DNA from: Tillus elongatus
Lineage: Eukaryota > Arthropoda > Insecta > Coleoptera > Cleridae
Length of the DNA: 64,000 nt
Assembly (NCBI GenBank): GCA_964006375.1
Contig: OZ023265.1
Span: forward strand, 173,235,443-173,299,442
Direction: 5' to 3'
The position numbers and the translations under genes were made by a program. Below, one piece after another: positions 1 to 9,236 of this stretch (positions are counted from its first letter, which is position 1; the number at the start of each line of letters is the position of its first letter). The notes under the pieces are model-generated. The model was not told the DNA's origin. It did no database searches and saw only the letters and a program-made list of their open reading frames with translations.

Positions 1-377
1 CTCTGCTGGAGGTGGTTGTTCTGCATCTCTGTCTCCAGGGAAATAGGCCGAACAGGCCACTACTTCCAGCCTGGTCCCCCCGGATGTGATCACGAGATGG
101 ATGGATGCCATGTCCTTGGTGCAGTACTCTGAAAGTGTAAAATACTGCAAGTTGTTTCTGATCCAGATACAGGCTCTTGGGTTAGTACCAGAGCCCACCT
201 CTACTATCTTACCAGAAGTGTTACCCAGCCCTTTTGTTCGTTCCGAATTAGCGGTCCAGGGCTCTTGGAGAAGAGCAATATCTATTTGCATTTCCTTTAA
301 TTTCATGCTAAGGAGGTATGTCGCAGCCTTAGCATGATGCAGATTAGCTTGAATGCACCTTAAGTTGGTGGGCATTG
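1..377 (-). CDS. LINE ORF2 N-terminus, apurinic-type endonuclease (cut by window edge)
   Basis: Reading the minus strand from an ATG at 373-375 gives an uninterrupted frame to the window edge (about 125 codons). The translation begins with LRCIQANLHHAK, continues with IDIALLQEPW about 30 residues in, and has SGGTRLEVVVACSAYFPGD near the edge. This is the start of the APE-type endonuclease of R1/LOA/Jockey-group non-LTR retrotransposons: an early N residue, the QEP metal-binding Glu motif, then strands leading to the catalytic Asp region. That enzyme nicks target DNA to prime reverse transcription. The reverse transcriptase lies outside the window. No stop is seen, so this copy may be fairly young. 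The family is inferred from motifs only. Confidence 0.8.
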
Positions 378-906
378 GGGTAGGAATATAGGAGTGTATA
401 GAGGATAAAGGAGTAGGTTAAGGAGCTTAAAGGAAAAGGGAATTATGGTGCAGGTTCCTCCTCCTTTTTAGGAGCTCGATAACCAAGCTTCCTATAGGAG
501 GGTCTACCTTTGGTAGTCGTCCTAGGGGTGGACTTTCCTTTCCCCTGTTTTTTCCCTCTGGAGGTTCCAGTGGAAGGTTGAATCCTGCCACCTCCTCTAT
601 TGGGTCTGTGTAAGTCGTGTCCATGTTTGGTCCCACGAGCAGCAAGAGAAAATAGACCTCCATGGAAGAGCCCCGCATCCCATGAATAGGCATTTACACA
701 GGGAGGTCGCCCGGTTTCCCTGGGGAGGGTTAACGTTAGCGACAGAATTACCATCCTGCCAATGCTCGGCCATATCGGCCAGAAGCATCATCGCCTCGGC
801 ACCAACCCGCCAACGACGTTGCGATGTGGGTTTTTTTATAGAGGACTCTCCTCGCAATGCCGGCCAATTAAGGCAAGCATTCCCGGCCCTCCTAAGACAT
901 GACTAG
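378..906 (-). pseudogene. probable ORF1 tail and upstream part of the same LINE
   Basis: Just upstream of the endonuclease frame, a minus-strand frame stops at 443. It ends in a basic, Lys/Arg/Pro-rich tail (KGRPSYRKLGYRAPKKEEE), a composition typical of the end of LINE ORF1 nucleic-acid-binding proteins. An overlapping minus-strand frame (597-857) suggests a frameshift. I see no clear CCHC zinc knuckle, so the ORF1 call rests on position (about 66 bp before ORF2) and composition. It could be non-coding 5' sequence instead. Confidence 0.35.
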
Positions 907-998
907 GAAGGTTACGGTTTGGTTAGTTCATTTAGCTCACGTCTACTAGTAGACGCTATCCAGGGTGCACCACGAGGAGGCGAACTAACTTTACACCC

Positions 999-1094
999 AA
1001 GCTTATTAGCCATCATCAGTACGGTATAGCATCTTCATCCAGAGTGTTCCCATCTTCACCTGGCTATACCGTACTGATGATGGCTAATAAGCTT
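999..1094. repeat. perfect 32-bp inverted repeat with 32-bp spacer
   Basis: Positions 999-1030 and 1063-1094 are exact reverse complements. Each arm begins or ends with AAGCTTATTAGCCATCATC or its complement. The 32-bp spacer (1031-1062) is not self-complementary. The right arm contains the CTGATGA of a hammerhead-like core described separately. Paired inverted ends of this kind fit inverted terminal repeats of a Penelope-like element. Confidence 0.9.
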
Positions 1095-1112
1095 AAAACA
1101 CGTGTATGCGGT
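1068..1112 (+). ncRNA. hammerhead-ribozyme-like core (family 3)
   Basis: Stem I would be ACCGTA (1068-1073) with TGCGGT (1107-1112), six pairs with one wobble. CTGATGA follows at 1074-1080. GGCT-AATA-AGCT can form stem II. Then comes AAAAC (1095-1099, canonical GAAAC), a tight ACGT loop and the NUH-type triplet GTA (1104-1106). The order and spacing match type I hammerheads with a minimal stem III, as known in Penelope-like elements. The G12 position is mutated, so this copy is probably inactive. Confidence 0.5.
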
Positions 1113-1185
1113 TGTCTCCTTGCGGGGCTTTGCCCTTAACCCTTCTCCTTGTATAGTACAGAAATGCCGTGTTATAAATCCTGTT

Positions 1186-1190
<5 letters not shown>

Positions 1191-1269
<79 letters not shown>
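1191..1269. repeat. (TA)n microsatellite
   Basis: Pure TA dinucleotide run directly abutting the left end of the mariner element at 1270. Open 'YIYI' frames across it are artefacts. Confidence 0.98.
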
Positions 1270-1274
<5 letters not shown>

Positions 1275-1540
1275 ACAGACCGATTTGCGTCTAGAGAATT
1301 TTTTTTTAAAGAAACGCTGAAACACGTCAATTTGTATATTTAGGGGGACATGTTTTGACATAAAACTCAACTTTGTCACATCACCCCCTTAAGGGTGGTG
1401 ATAGCAACCTTATATTTTAAATAAGGAACATGGGTCGAGTGTTACATCATTTGAAAACTCTTTCTATTCTGAGTTCAGCACACTAATTTTTTGAAAATTT
1501 TATCAATTCGTTTAAAAATTATTCACAGTTGAAAATGCAA

Positions 1541-1655
1541 AAACGCATTTTACTCATTCCGATAAGAAATGTGCTGATAGTCAATGTTTTGTTGGTTTGT
1601 AAACAAAAAATTGACTATCAGAACATTTCTTATCGGAATGAGAGAAATGCGGTTT
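1541..1655. repeat. long hairpin inside the transposon's left terminal repeat
   Basis: Arms 1553-1585 and 1610-1642 are reverse complements with one mismatch over 33 bases, and weaker pairing extends to about 1541 and 1655. The hairpin lies just upstream of the transposase start. The left arm is part of the terminal repeat shared with the right end, so the right arm looks like a local inverted duplication. Confidence 0.85.
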
Positions 1656-1712
1656 ATTTCAGTTTATCGGTGGGTTTGATACTTGATAGTACTACCGAAA
1701 ATTAATTTCACA

Positions 1713-2747
1713 ATGGTTTATTCTGTAGAAGAACGAGTTGAAAGAAATACTCTTTTTTTCAAACACGATGACTGTGCCAACCGTACCGCAAATTTGTTTA
1801 ATGACCGACATCCGAACAGACATGTTAAAAGAAAATACATTTTGGAGTTAGTTGCAAAATTTCGACAAAGTTCAGTAGCCAACAAAAAACGGGATCCTGA
1901 ACGTGATTTTCCGGTTAGAAATGAGACTACTGAGATTGAAGTTTTAGGACAAATTGCTGCAGACCCAGCTTTGAGCACGAGAAAATTGGCCACTGTTTCG
2001 AACATCAGAAGAAGAACTATTCATCTTGTACAACAACTGAATAAAGATGATTTTGATCGGCGGCTGGAGTATTGTGAAGTTATGACTGCACGAATAGCTG
2101 ATAACGGGAACTTTCTGTTCAATATCTATATTTCAGACGAGTGTAGGTTTTTATTAAACTCTACAGTCAATCGTCATAATTGTCGTTATTGGGCAGATAA
2201 TAATCCAAGAAATTTTCACGAAGTCCACAATCAAACTCTACAGAAGTTGAATGTCTGGACTGGCTTTTTTGAAGACTGTTTAATCGGACCAATTTTTCTT
2301 GATGGCAATTTGAGTGGCGAAACGTATTTGGAGTTACTAGAAGATATCGTTTGCCCTCTGCTAATTGACATTGTTGAAAATGATGATCGCTAACAAGAAA
2401 ATCAATTAGTGTTTCAACAAGATGGAGCTCCTACGCATTTTTCACAACGTGTTAGGGAATTTTTGAACAGGGAGTTTCCAGAGCAGTGGATTGGGCGTAG
2501 GAGTGCTATTGAGTGGCCCCCTAGACTACCGGATTTAACTACTTTAGACTTCTTTCTATGGGGCCATTTAAAGAGTCGAATTTTCGCAACAGAACCGGAG
2601 TTTCTGGAGGAATTACGACGACGCATTGTTGAAGAATGCCGTCTAATAACTTCACAAAGGCGTCAGAATGTCAGAGCGCGTTTTGAACAAAATTTGTACT
2701 TTTGTATGGAAGCTGTTGGTCAACAATTTGAACACTTGCTTAACTGA
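1713..2747 (+). pseudogene. DD41D mariner-type transposase, broken
   Basis: The frame starts with MVYSVEERVE, which opens an N-terminal helix-turn-helix region. The DDE-type catalytic domain carries an Asp in YISDEC, a second in FQQDGAPTHF and a third in LTTLDFFLWG. Counting residues between the second and third gives 41, which defines the DD41D (rosa-like) spacing of Tc1/mariner transposases. Two lesions are visible. An in-frame TAA at 2391 replaces the Tyr present in the 10-kb copy (DDRYQEN). About 14-15 residues around the second HTH (between RRRTI and LVQQL) are deleted relative to that copy. After the stop the same frame continues to 2747 and ends QQFEHLLN. It would have cut and pasted the element through its terminal repeats. 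Confidence 0.9.
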
Positions 2748-3127
2748 ATAAACATTTTTGAACGTTTGGTTTTGTTTTTTAGTTTTTTTAACGAAAAATT
2801 GACTAATTAGTGCATTTATTATCACAATGAATGAAATGCGTTCTTGCACACCAACTGTGAATAATTTTTAAACGAGTTGGTAAAACTTCAAAAAAAAATA
2901 GTGTACTGAATTCAGAAAAAAAAGAGCTATCAAATGATGTGACACTCGATCCATGTTCGCTATTTAAAATATAATGGTTGTTATCACCACCCTTAAGGGG
3001 TTGATGTGACAAAGTTGAGTTTTATGTCAAAACATGTCCCCCTGAATATTAAAATTGACGCGTTTCAGCGTTTCTTAAAAAAAAATTGTCTGGACGCAAA
3101 TCGGTCTGTTTCGTTTTCAATGCGCCA

Positions 3128-3130
<3 letters not shown>

Positions 3131-3211
<81 letters not shown>
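3131..3211. repeat. (TA)n microsatellite
   Basis: Pure TA run abutting the right end of mariner copy 1. Together with the run at 1191-1269 it suggests insertion into one TA array. Confidence 0.98.
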
Positions 3212-3215
<4 letters not shown>

Positions 3216-4127
3216 TGTACTTTCGTAAGCATCTATCTGTCGCGATTGCCTGACATTTTTCGTTAACTTGAGATGAATTTTATCTACATGATGATTATAT
3301 TATCCCAAATATGCTGAGCAACACACGATATATGAATAGTGCCATATCTCAGTTGCGCTATGTATTCTTTCTATCTATCTTCAAAGGGTCTTTTGGTTTG
3401 CCGAACATATTTAGTTTCAACAACCTTTTTATGCACTCCCAACATTTCTGTAATTTTCCATTTATCCTTTGGGCTACCTAGCAAAGTTTTTAATTACTAT
3501 ACAATATCACAGATCTCCAACCGTCACCAAAAACTACAACAACATCAGGAGAATTTCTATGGTCGCTAAATTACATAGAGATCTTAGTATATGACAAGAA
3601 TTATTTTTTAATTTTTAGTTATTGGTCAACGAAGTACAACCATGTTTCATTGATTTGGTGTCCTATTTGATAATTTTAAGATTTACAAAATCCAGAGATA
3701 CATGCAGTTTTGCGATATTTAGACAAAAGTTCCTGCAAAATATTTTGTTGCTGTTTATCACTTTGTTGCGATTTGTTGATGTCGTTACACACATAAATAT
3801 TTTAGCAAGGTAATCCATCAATGTTTTACAAAGAATATCGGTATTAGAATTTTATGATGTAGCAACGGATTATTATTTATGCCTGTCATGTGTGTGCGTA
3901 TATTTTGTTTAGGTCCCTTTTTATTAATGTCATAAAAGCAAAGCCGGTCGCGGTGTAGATAAGAAGCTATTGTAAATCTAGAAAAAATGCTTCTACCGCT
4001 GTGTTAAATTTTTACTGGCTGTGATACGTAAAGAACAAAAGCACCATTTTATGGTTGCCCAAGTTACTTGATTTTACGTTAGCAATCTTTGGTTTACCCT
4101 TAAAATTGGAAAATGAATAATTACAAA
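3212..4127. other. AT-rich DNA, no gene seen
   Basis: Only short, compositionally random frames occur on either strand. No domain, repeat family or RNA structure was recognised. Confidence 0.6.
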
Positions 4128-4522
4128 AGTCTGGACGGAGCAAGTGCGTTATGGTAATTAATTTTTATATAAAAGATATGCGCAATTTTTTTACAAAAAT
4201 GATATAGGCACCAAGAAAAAATTGCCTTACATTTAATAGATTTTGTTTACCACACACAATATTTTACAGCGGCAACAAAATTTTGTTTCACTAAATGCTT
4301 ATAACCGTTTTACTTGTAACTCAGAGATGTACATTTTGGCACATAATATAACATACGCCTGCGTACCAAATGTGCCACAGCTTTGTTGGTTTCGGAATGA
4401 AAACACAAAATTTTTCAGGAAAAACCCCTCCAATTTGAAAAGAAGGTACGGAGCAAATTTCATCAAAATCAGCCATTTATTTTTAGAGCTATCGGTGTGA
4501 TACATGTATACACACACACACA

Positions 4523-4525
<3 letters not shown>
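4128..4525 (+). repeat. dispersed repeat fragment (family A) ending in a CA/TA microsatellite
   Basis: It begins GTCTGGACGGAGCAAGTGCG and ends with a segment (AAAACACAAAATTTTTCAGG, then AAATCAGCCATTTATTTTTA) that recurs at 20.6-20.8 kb and 57.0-57.15 kb. In two of these three places it runs straight into a (TA)n tract. Non-coding; see the longer copies at 19.56 and 56.08 kb. Confidence 0.65.

Positions 4526-4613
<88 letters not shown>
4526..4613. repeat. (TA)n microsatellite
   Basis: Pure TA run following CACACACACACATC. Confidence 0.98.
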
Positions 4614-4618
<5 letters not shown>

Positions 4619-4874
4619 TTTTTTGACTATTGTACAGCATCGGGAGGGGGAGATATTTACTTTGGTGTAAAACACATTCATTGATTGTTGTTGCCCTTAC
4701 TTGGTGAAACTGGTCCAAACTGCATACATACAGACTTGGAGACTACTTCTCTGGCTTCACTGTTGGGTATCGTTTCTGTAGGTAAAGGACGTATCCAGCG
4801 CGTAAGCTAACTGGAGCAAGTAGCCCTTCTGAATTTTAGATGTTCTAGGATGTTCTAGGATGTTCTGCAACGTT

Positions 4875-4915
4875 TCTGTAACCGGTTTAGCTGCTTGACA
4901 GCATCCTCAGACAGA
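4875..4915 (-). ncRNA. hammerhead-ribozyme-like core (family 2, left repeat)
   Basis: Minus strand: stem I TCTGT (4911-4915) pairs with ACAGA (4875-4879). CTGAGGA (4904-4910) stands for CTGATGA. Stem II GCTG..CAGC closes TCAAG. TAAAC (4885-4889) stands for GAAAC. A minimal stem III loop and GTT (a permitted NUH triplet) precede ACAGA. Several core bases are mutated, so activity is doubtful, but the mirrored copy at 6.85 kb keeps GAAAC. Confidence 0.55.
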
Positions 4916-5998
4916 TAAAAATTGAATTAACACGAAATCATGACAACTACAAATAAATATCTATTGCTATGTTATAATGTTTGGATCAAACAGTTCTTTA
5001 CAATTGAAAATAAAATAAAACACAAATGACGGATGAAGCTTTTAAAATCTCTACGTGATGTATGTCAGTATTTAACATAAAGATAGAACTAACCTATAAC
5101 AGTAATAACTACAGTAACAGTTACCACAATAAAATAACTAAAGAGTAACAGTAAGAAGGCATACTCTATACAATAAAAATATCGACATACATCAATTCAT
5201 TACCTTATTACAACTTTTTTGAAAAAATAATCAGCTTTACTTTGTGTAATTTATTTAATTAGGAGACAGAATATCCTAGAAAGGGGACATTTTAAATAAG
5301 TTTGCTCATTTAGAACAAGGTAGTTGTCGTATTTGTGCTTTTTGACTCCTAAAGCTTCAAAACAGTCTAGTTTACGCTTATCATTACAAAAATGTAGTGG
5401 TTTTATGCGGTTATTTACTGTAAGTCTATGTTAGGTATCAACTTACATTGACACAACCATATTATGCGACTCAACTCACCATTTTTAGCAAGAGCTGTCA
5501 GCCTATCATTATTATTATTATTATTACCTTCATTGCTTAAAATCATACATGTTTATTCAATAAGTCTAAGACTTGTGGTGAATATTAACATAACTTTATA
5601 TACATAGTTGCATCCAAAACTGCTTGACAACACTCCAAATTCAACAACCTTGGAATTTTGACATTCCAAAAACTTTATTTTCTCTTCCATTTCGTTCTTC
5701 TAATGTTTCACCTGATACCTCCATTTACAATTAATACTGATCTCTCCATAATACTTTTCCAGCTGCAAATCTTTCTGAACTGCCCATATTTTTGCCGAAA
5801 TTTTAAATTTTGTACGAGACCAAAAAATGGATGATACGTCGTTCATTTTCAATACAAATTTGTAATACAAAACAATTTTGAAAAAAATATTCAATAGTTC
5901 ATCAGATGGCATTTAATAATGCCTACTGCGTTAAGATACCAGATAAAATGACAGAGAGAAAATAAGACAAATTAGCGATTAATTTAATTTATCAAAAT

Positions 5999-6512
5999 AT
6001 TAGAGACACAAAAGACAACAGGTATGTTTCGATAACCTATTTTGGAACCATTTCAGAAAACATTTCAAAAACTTTAAATACCTGTACAAATACAAAAGTA
6101 GCTTTTAAACCTTACAACATGACGCGTGATTTCTTATTTAAAGCGAAAGAAAAATCTTGTTCCTTGACAAAAGCTGGAGTGTATAAATTAACTGGCACAC
6201 ATTGTAACGAAATCTATGTACGTCAAACTTCTAGAAATTTTAACACCCGATACAAAGAACATATTTCTGCATTTAGAAATAACCAAGCTGTCAAATAAAC
6301 ATTTGAAAAGACATATTATTGATACCCAAAATAGACCTACAGTAAATCATCGCATATATCCACATTATTTTTGTAATGAAAAGTGTAAACTAGACTTTTT
6401 TTTTGGAGCTCTAGAAGTCAAAAAGCACACACACGACAACAAGTACCTTGGTTTAAATGAGCAAACTGATGTTAAGAATTCCCCCTTCTTGGATATTCTT
6501 CTTCCTAATTAA
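5999..6512 (+). pseudogene. Penelope-like C-terminal region with GIY-YIG endonuclease, decayed
   Basis: One frame reads RYVSITYFGTISENISK.. then AGVYKLTGTHCNEIYVRQTS and RNFNTRYKEHISAFRNN before a stop at about 6296. The VYKL..EIYVRQT stretch is the GIY..YIG core (GVYKL for GIY, EIYVRQT for YIGQT), followed by the conserved Arg of the RYKEH helix. The preceding FGTISENISK linker is the usual PLE connection from RT to endonuclease. Downstream residues continue in a shifted frame to 6512 with matches such as HTHDNKYLGLNEQTD. Stops and frameshifts show it is dead. Confidence 0.7.
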
Positions 6513-6848
6513 ATAAATTACTCAAAATAAATCTGACTATTTAAAAAAAATTGTAATAAAACAATGAATTGATATATGTCGATATTTACATTGTATAGAG
6601 TCTACTTTATTACTGTTATTGTTTCGTTATTTTATTGTTGTAACTGTTATTATAGTTAATACTGTTATAAGTTCGTTCTATCTTTATGTTAAATATTGAC
6701 ACACATCACGTAGACATTTTAAATACCTCATCCGTCATTTGTATTTTATTTTATTTTCGCGTTTAAGTAATTTTTTGATCAAAAGATCATAATATAGCAA
6801 CAGATTTTTATTTGTAGATCTCATGATTTCGTGTTAATTCAATTTTTA

Positions 6849-6889
6849 TCTGTCTGAGGGTGCTGTCAAGGAGCGAAACCGATTACAGA
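6849..6889 (+). ncRNA. hammerhead-ribozyme-like core (family 2, right repeat)
   Basis: TCTGT (6849-6853) pairs with ACAGA (6885-6889). CTGAGGG is at 6854-6860. A stem II hairpin GCTGTCAAGGAGC follows. GAAAC (6875-6879) is canonical and is followed by CGATT before stem I. It faces the opposite way to the copy at 4875-4915, as expected from inverted terminal repeats. Confidence 0.55.
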
Positions 6890-7036
6890 AACGTTGAAGA
6901 ACATCCTAAAACATCTAGAATTCAGAAGGGCCACTTGCTTCAGTTAGCATATGCGCTGGATACGCCCTTCACTTACAACTTACAGAAACGAAATCCCACA
7001 GTGAAGCCAGAGAAATAGTCTCCAAGTCTGTATGTA

Positions 7037-7239
7037 GCGTAAAACACGTACTTTTTGATTTTTGATTTTGCTGATTAATTCGAGGAGCCTATGATACAAT
7101 TTTCAATATTGTTGTATTTGTTGTTCCTTAAACTAATATTAATAAGTTGGACAAGACTAACGAAATGCCAAATAGATAGGTTAGAATGTCACAGATCAGT
7201 GTATACTTATGTGGCATACAGGTATATATCCACTTTCTA
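7037..7239. other. short AT-rich spacer between two Penelope-like elements
   Basis: No coding or repeat signal recognised. Confidence 0.5.
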
Positions 7240-7292
7240 AACCTTATAAGTACACTTGGAGAAGCCAAATCATTACAACACATTTTAAAACA

Positions 7293-7333
7293 CCTGACGA
7301 TCGTTTTACTAACCAAGTTAGCGTCATCAGAGG
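7293..7333 (-). ncRNA. hammerhead-ribozyme-like core (family 1, left repeat)
   Basis: Minus strand order: CCT, then CTGATGA (7324-7330, canonical), stem II CGCTAAC-TTG-GTTAG, then TAAAAC where the sister copy has TGAAAC, GATC tetraloop, GTC (7296-7298), then AGG pairing with the CCT. A distal stem I can form between ATTTT and AAAAT after an internal loop. The cleavage triplet and CTGATGA are intact. G12 is changed. Confidence 0.7.
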
Positions 7334-7749
7334 ATGAAAAATTCAAACTACTTTAAAAACTAACATCACCTTATATACCGGATCTTAGATAAAGAGACTG
7401 AACTGAGATGGGAAATTAGTCGCAGGCAAATTCCACAGTGTATTGTATTTTTATCGCCGGACGAGGTCTTTGCACTGTCCCTACTAATTTATCTAAAAGG
7501 TGTCCATCTAATAATTTTTGAGAATTTCAAAGAAAAACCGTGAAACAAATGTAGATATACCAAAGAATTAAATTATGTTAAGAACGTGGCCGAATATAAT
7601 GGATACACTGCTTGCCTAGTGGAAAAATTAATCAACTAACAGAAAACAAAAAAAAGGTTGACGGAATCAACGACGTTTAGAAGAGAGAAATCTAAAAAAA
7701 AATTGTTTGCTTACCGTTTGAACCTAAAATCACGAGGAGTCTAGATAGA

Positions 7750-8173
7750 ATTTTTTAAAAAGTCAACATGCAGCTAATATTTTCGACAAAAAATACCTCA
7801 AAAAACCTGTAACTCAAAAGACAAGTATAGCACGGACAAAATGTCGGGACTTTATGAAATAAGTTGTAAAGATTGTAATCTTAAGTACGTCGGACAAACA
7901 AAAATATCGATTGGAATTAGATTCAAACAACACTTAGCCCAATTGCGTTATGGTACTATAGATAGATCTTCCGTCGCCCGACATATTTGGGAAAATAATC
8001 ATCACATTAATAAAGATAATCTGAAGTTGATAAAAAATATTAGACAACCAGGACAGCTAAACGCGTTCGAAAGTATATATATATATATTGCGAAATATAG
8101 TTACAACAAAAAAATTATGAACGTTTCACCACCGCCGATTCCGAATCGCCTGATCGACTGCTTTGTTAGTTAA
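7750..8173 (+). pseudogene. Penelope-like GIY-YIG endonuclease fragment
   Basis: The 110-codon frame from 7841 contains GLYEISCKDCNLKYVGQTK (GIY and YIG motifs as GLY and YVG, with the CxxC typical of PLE endonucleases), then IGIRFKQHL carrying the conserved Arg, and VARHIWENNHHI with the His/Glu-rich helix. The weak upstream frame KYLKKPVTQKTSIARTKM looks like the RT-endonuclease linker. The domain would nick target DNA for PLE insertion. Its RT partner is absent here, so the copy is a fragment even though this part is open. Confidence 0.8.
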
Positions 8174-8457
8174 AATTCCCACGTTTCAACACGTCCTAAA
8201 GATAACATAAGAATACAAATATTTCATCCAAAGGAAACTATGTTAATTTAGTTGTCGTTGAACCTTCCCAAAAATTTCTGGAGATGGAAACCTTTTAGAT
8301 AAATTAGTAGAGACAGTGCAAAGACTTCGTCCGGCGATGAAAATACAATACACTGTGGAATTTGCCTGAGACTAATTTTCCATCTCACTTCGGTCTCTTT
8401 ACCTAAGATCCGGTATATAAGGTGATGTTAGTTTTTAAAGTAGTTTGAATTTTGCAT

Positions 8458-8498
8458 CCTCTGATTACGCTAAATTGGTAAGTGAAACGATCGTCAAG
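8458..8498 (+). ncRNA. hammerhead-ribozyme-like core (family 1, right repeat)
   Basis: CTGATTA (8461-8467), a stem II region, GAAAC (8484-8488, canonical), GATC loop and GTC (8493-8495). Read with the left repeat (canonical CTGATGA) it shows that the family ancestor had both CTGATGA and GAAAC with a GTC cleavage triplet, which is a complete hammerhead core. Confidence 0.7.
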
Positions 8499-8556
8499 TC
8501 TTTTAAAATGTGTTGTGGTGATTTGGGTTTTCCAAGTGTACTTATCAGTGCTCATC

Positions 8557-9236
8557 ACAGATTCCAAACTTCACTTAGTACTTTCTAAACCTTGTTTAAT
8601 ATTTGTGTGATTATCAAATAAATAAATTCGCACTCACTTTAAGAAGTTTGTCACAATAACCTTTCAGATAAACCTTTCTAAGACTTTTTTCTACTAAAAT
8701 TCATTCATAGCGTATGAACTGTATGAATCTTCATTAGTTTTTTTTTACTAAAGATTAACTACCTATATGACTTTATGTTTAGTTTGTAAATGTTTTAGCA
8801 GGGTCTCTTTGCTTGTACTTAAAGCTTCCATTTCGATTTAACTAGCGTCCCAGTCATATTTGCTAAAAAAGTAGCCACGAGACTAAGCTTATACGAATAG
8901 GGTCTCAATAGAGTGCTTTTCTCGTACAAGAGCTCTGGTCAGTTCCTGATGGTATCTCCAATTCAAGTGCGGTTTAATGGTAATTTTATTCAAGCAGTTT
9001 ATTGCGGTTGCAGCCGTTTATGCTTGATTTGTGGTTTATTGCAGCTCCATCGTTTAATGCTAAGAGTCGATTGTTGGATTTTGATTTATTAGGCATCATT
9101 GCAAGTTAAATGTAAATGGTACATAAAGGCTGTCGTGTTTAATTTTTTAACAGAAAGACTAATAAGCTACAAAGCGTAATATATGATAATACTGATAATT
9201 GTACATAAGTGCTGTGGTAAAACAAATTAAAATTAT
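8557..9236. other. AT-rich DNA, no gene seen
   Basis: No domain-bearing frame or recognised repeat on either strand. Confidence 0.55.

Larger units (their letters stand above)
1270..3130 (+). mobile_element. Tc1/mariner-type (DD41D) transposon, copy 1, with long terminal inverted repeats
   Basis: The two ends (about 1270-1590 and 2790-3130) are inverted copies that include GGGGGACATGTTTTGACA and CAACTTTGTCACATCA. They enclose one transposase frame. The right end carries GGTGGCGCATTGAAAA (read inwards), which has been lost from the left end. Both sides abut (TA)n, the expected TA target. A second copy lies at 9.24-10.71 kb on the other strand. Lost left-terminal bases and a broken gene make this copy non-autonomous now. 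Confidence 0.85.
4720..7036 (+). mobile_element. Penelope-like element remnant with inverted terminal repeats (family 2)
   Basis: The segments about 4720-5215 and 6548-7036 are inverted diverged copies. Both hold ATCCAGCGC(G/A)T..GCTAACTG, repeated GAACATCCTA-type motifs, a hammerhead-like core and a long AT-rich tail ending near CATCAATTCATT or its complement. Between them lies a GIY-YIG endonuclease fragment (5999-6512). Inverted 'pseudo-LTRs' with hammerhead motifs plus a GIY-YIG domain are hallmarks of Penelope-like retroelements. The reverse transcriptase region is lost or decayed beyond recognition (5220-5990). Confidence 0.75.
7240..8556 (+). mobile_element. Penelope-like element remnant with inverted terminal repeats (family 1)
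   Basis: About 7246-7520 and 8283-8556 are inverted copies. Shared stretches include GTACACTTGGA, the hammerhead core, TAACATCACCTTATATACCG, GATCTTAG and CGGACGA. A GIY-YIG fragment lies between. Compared with a full PLE (RT about 600 residues) the internal region is only ~760 bp, so most of the RT has been deleted. Two more copies of the terminal repeat occur as an inverted pair at 18.68-19.28 kb, and single fragments at 37.97, 40.6 and 45.1 kb. Confidence 0.8.

Noticed and set aside
5510..5530. ATT trinucleotide run
   Set aside because: Short simple repeat (ATTATTATTATT) of no evident significance.
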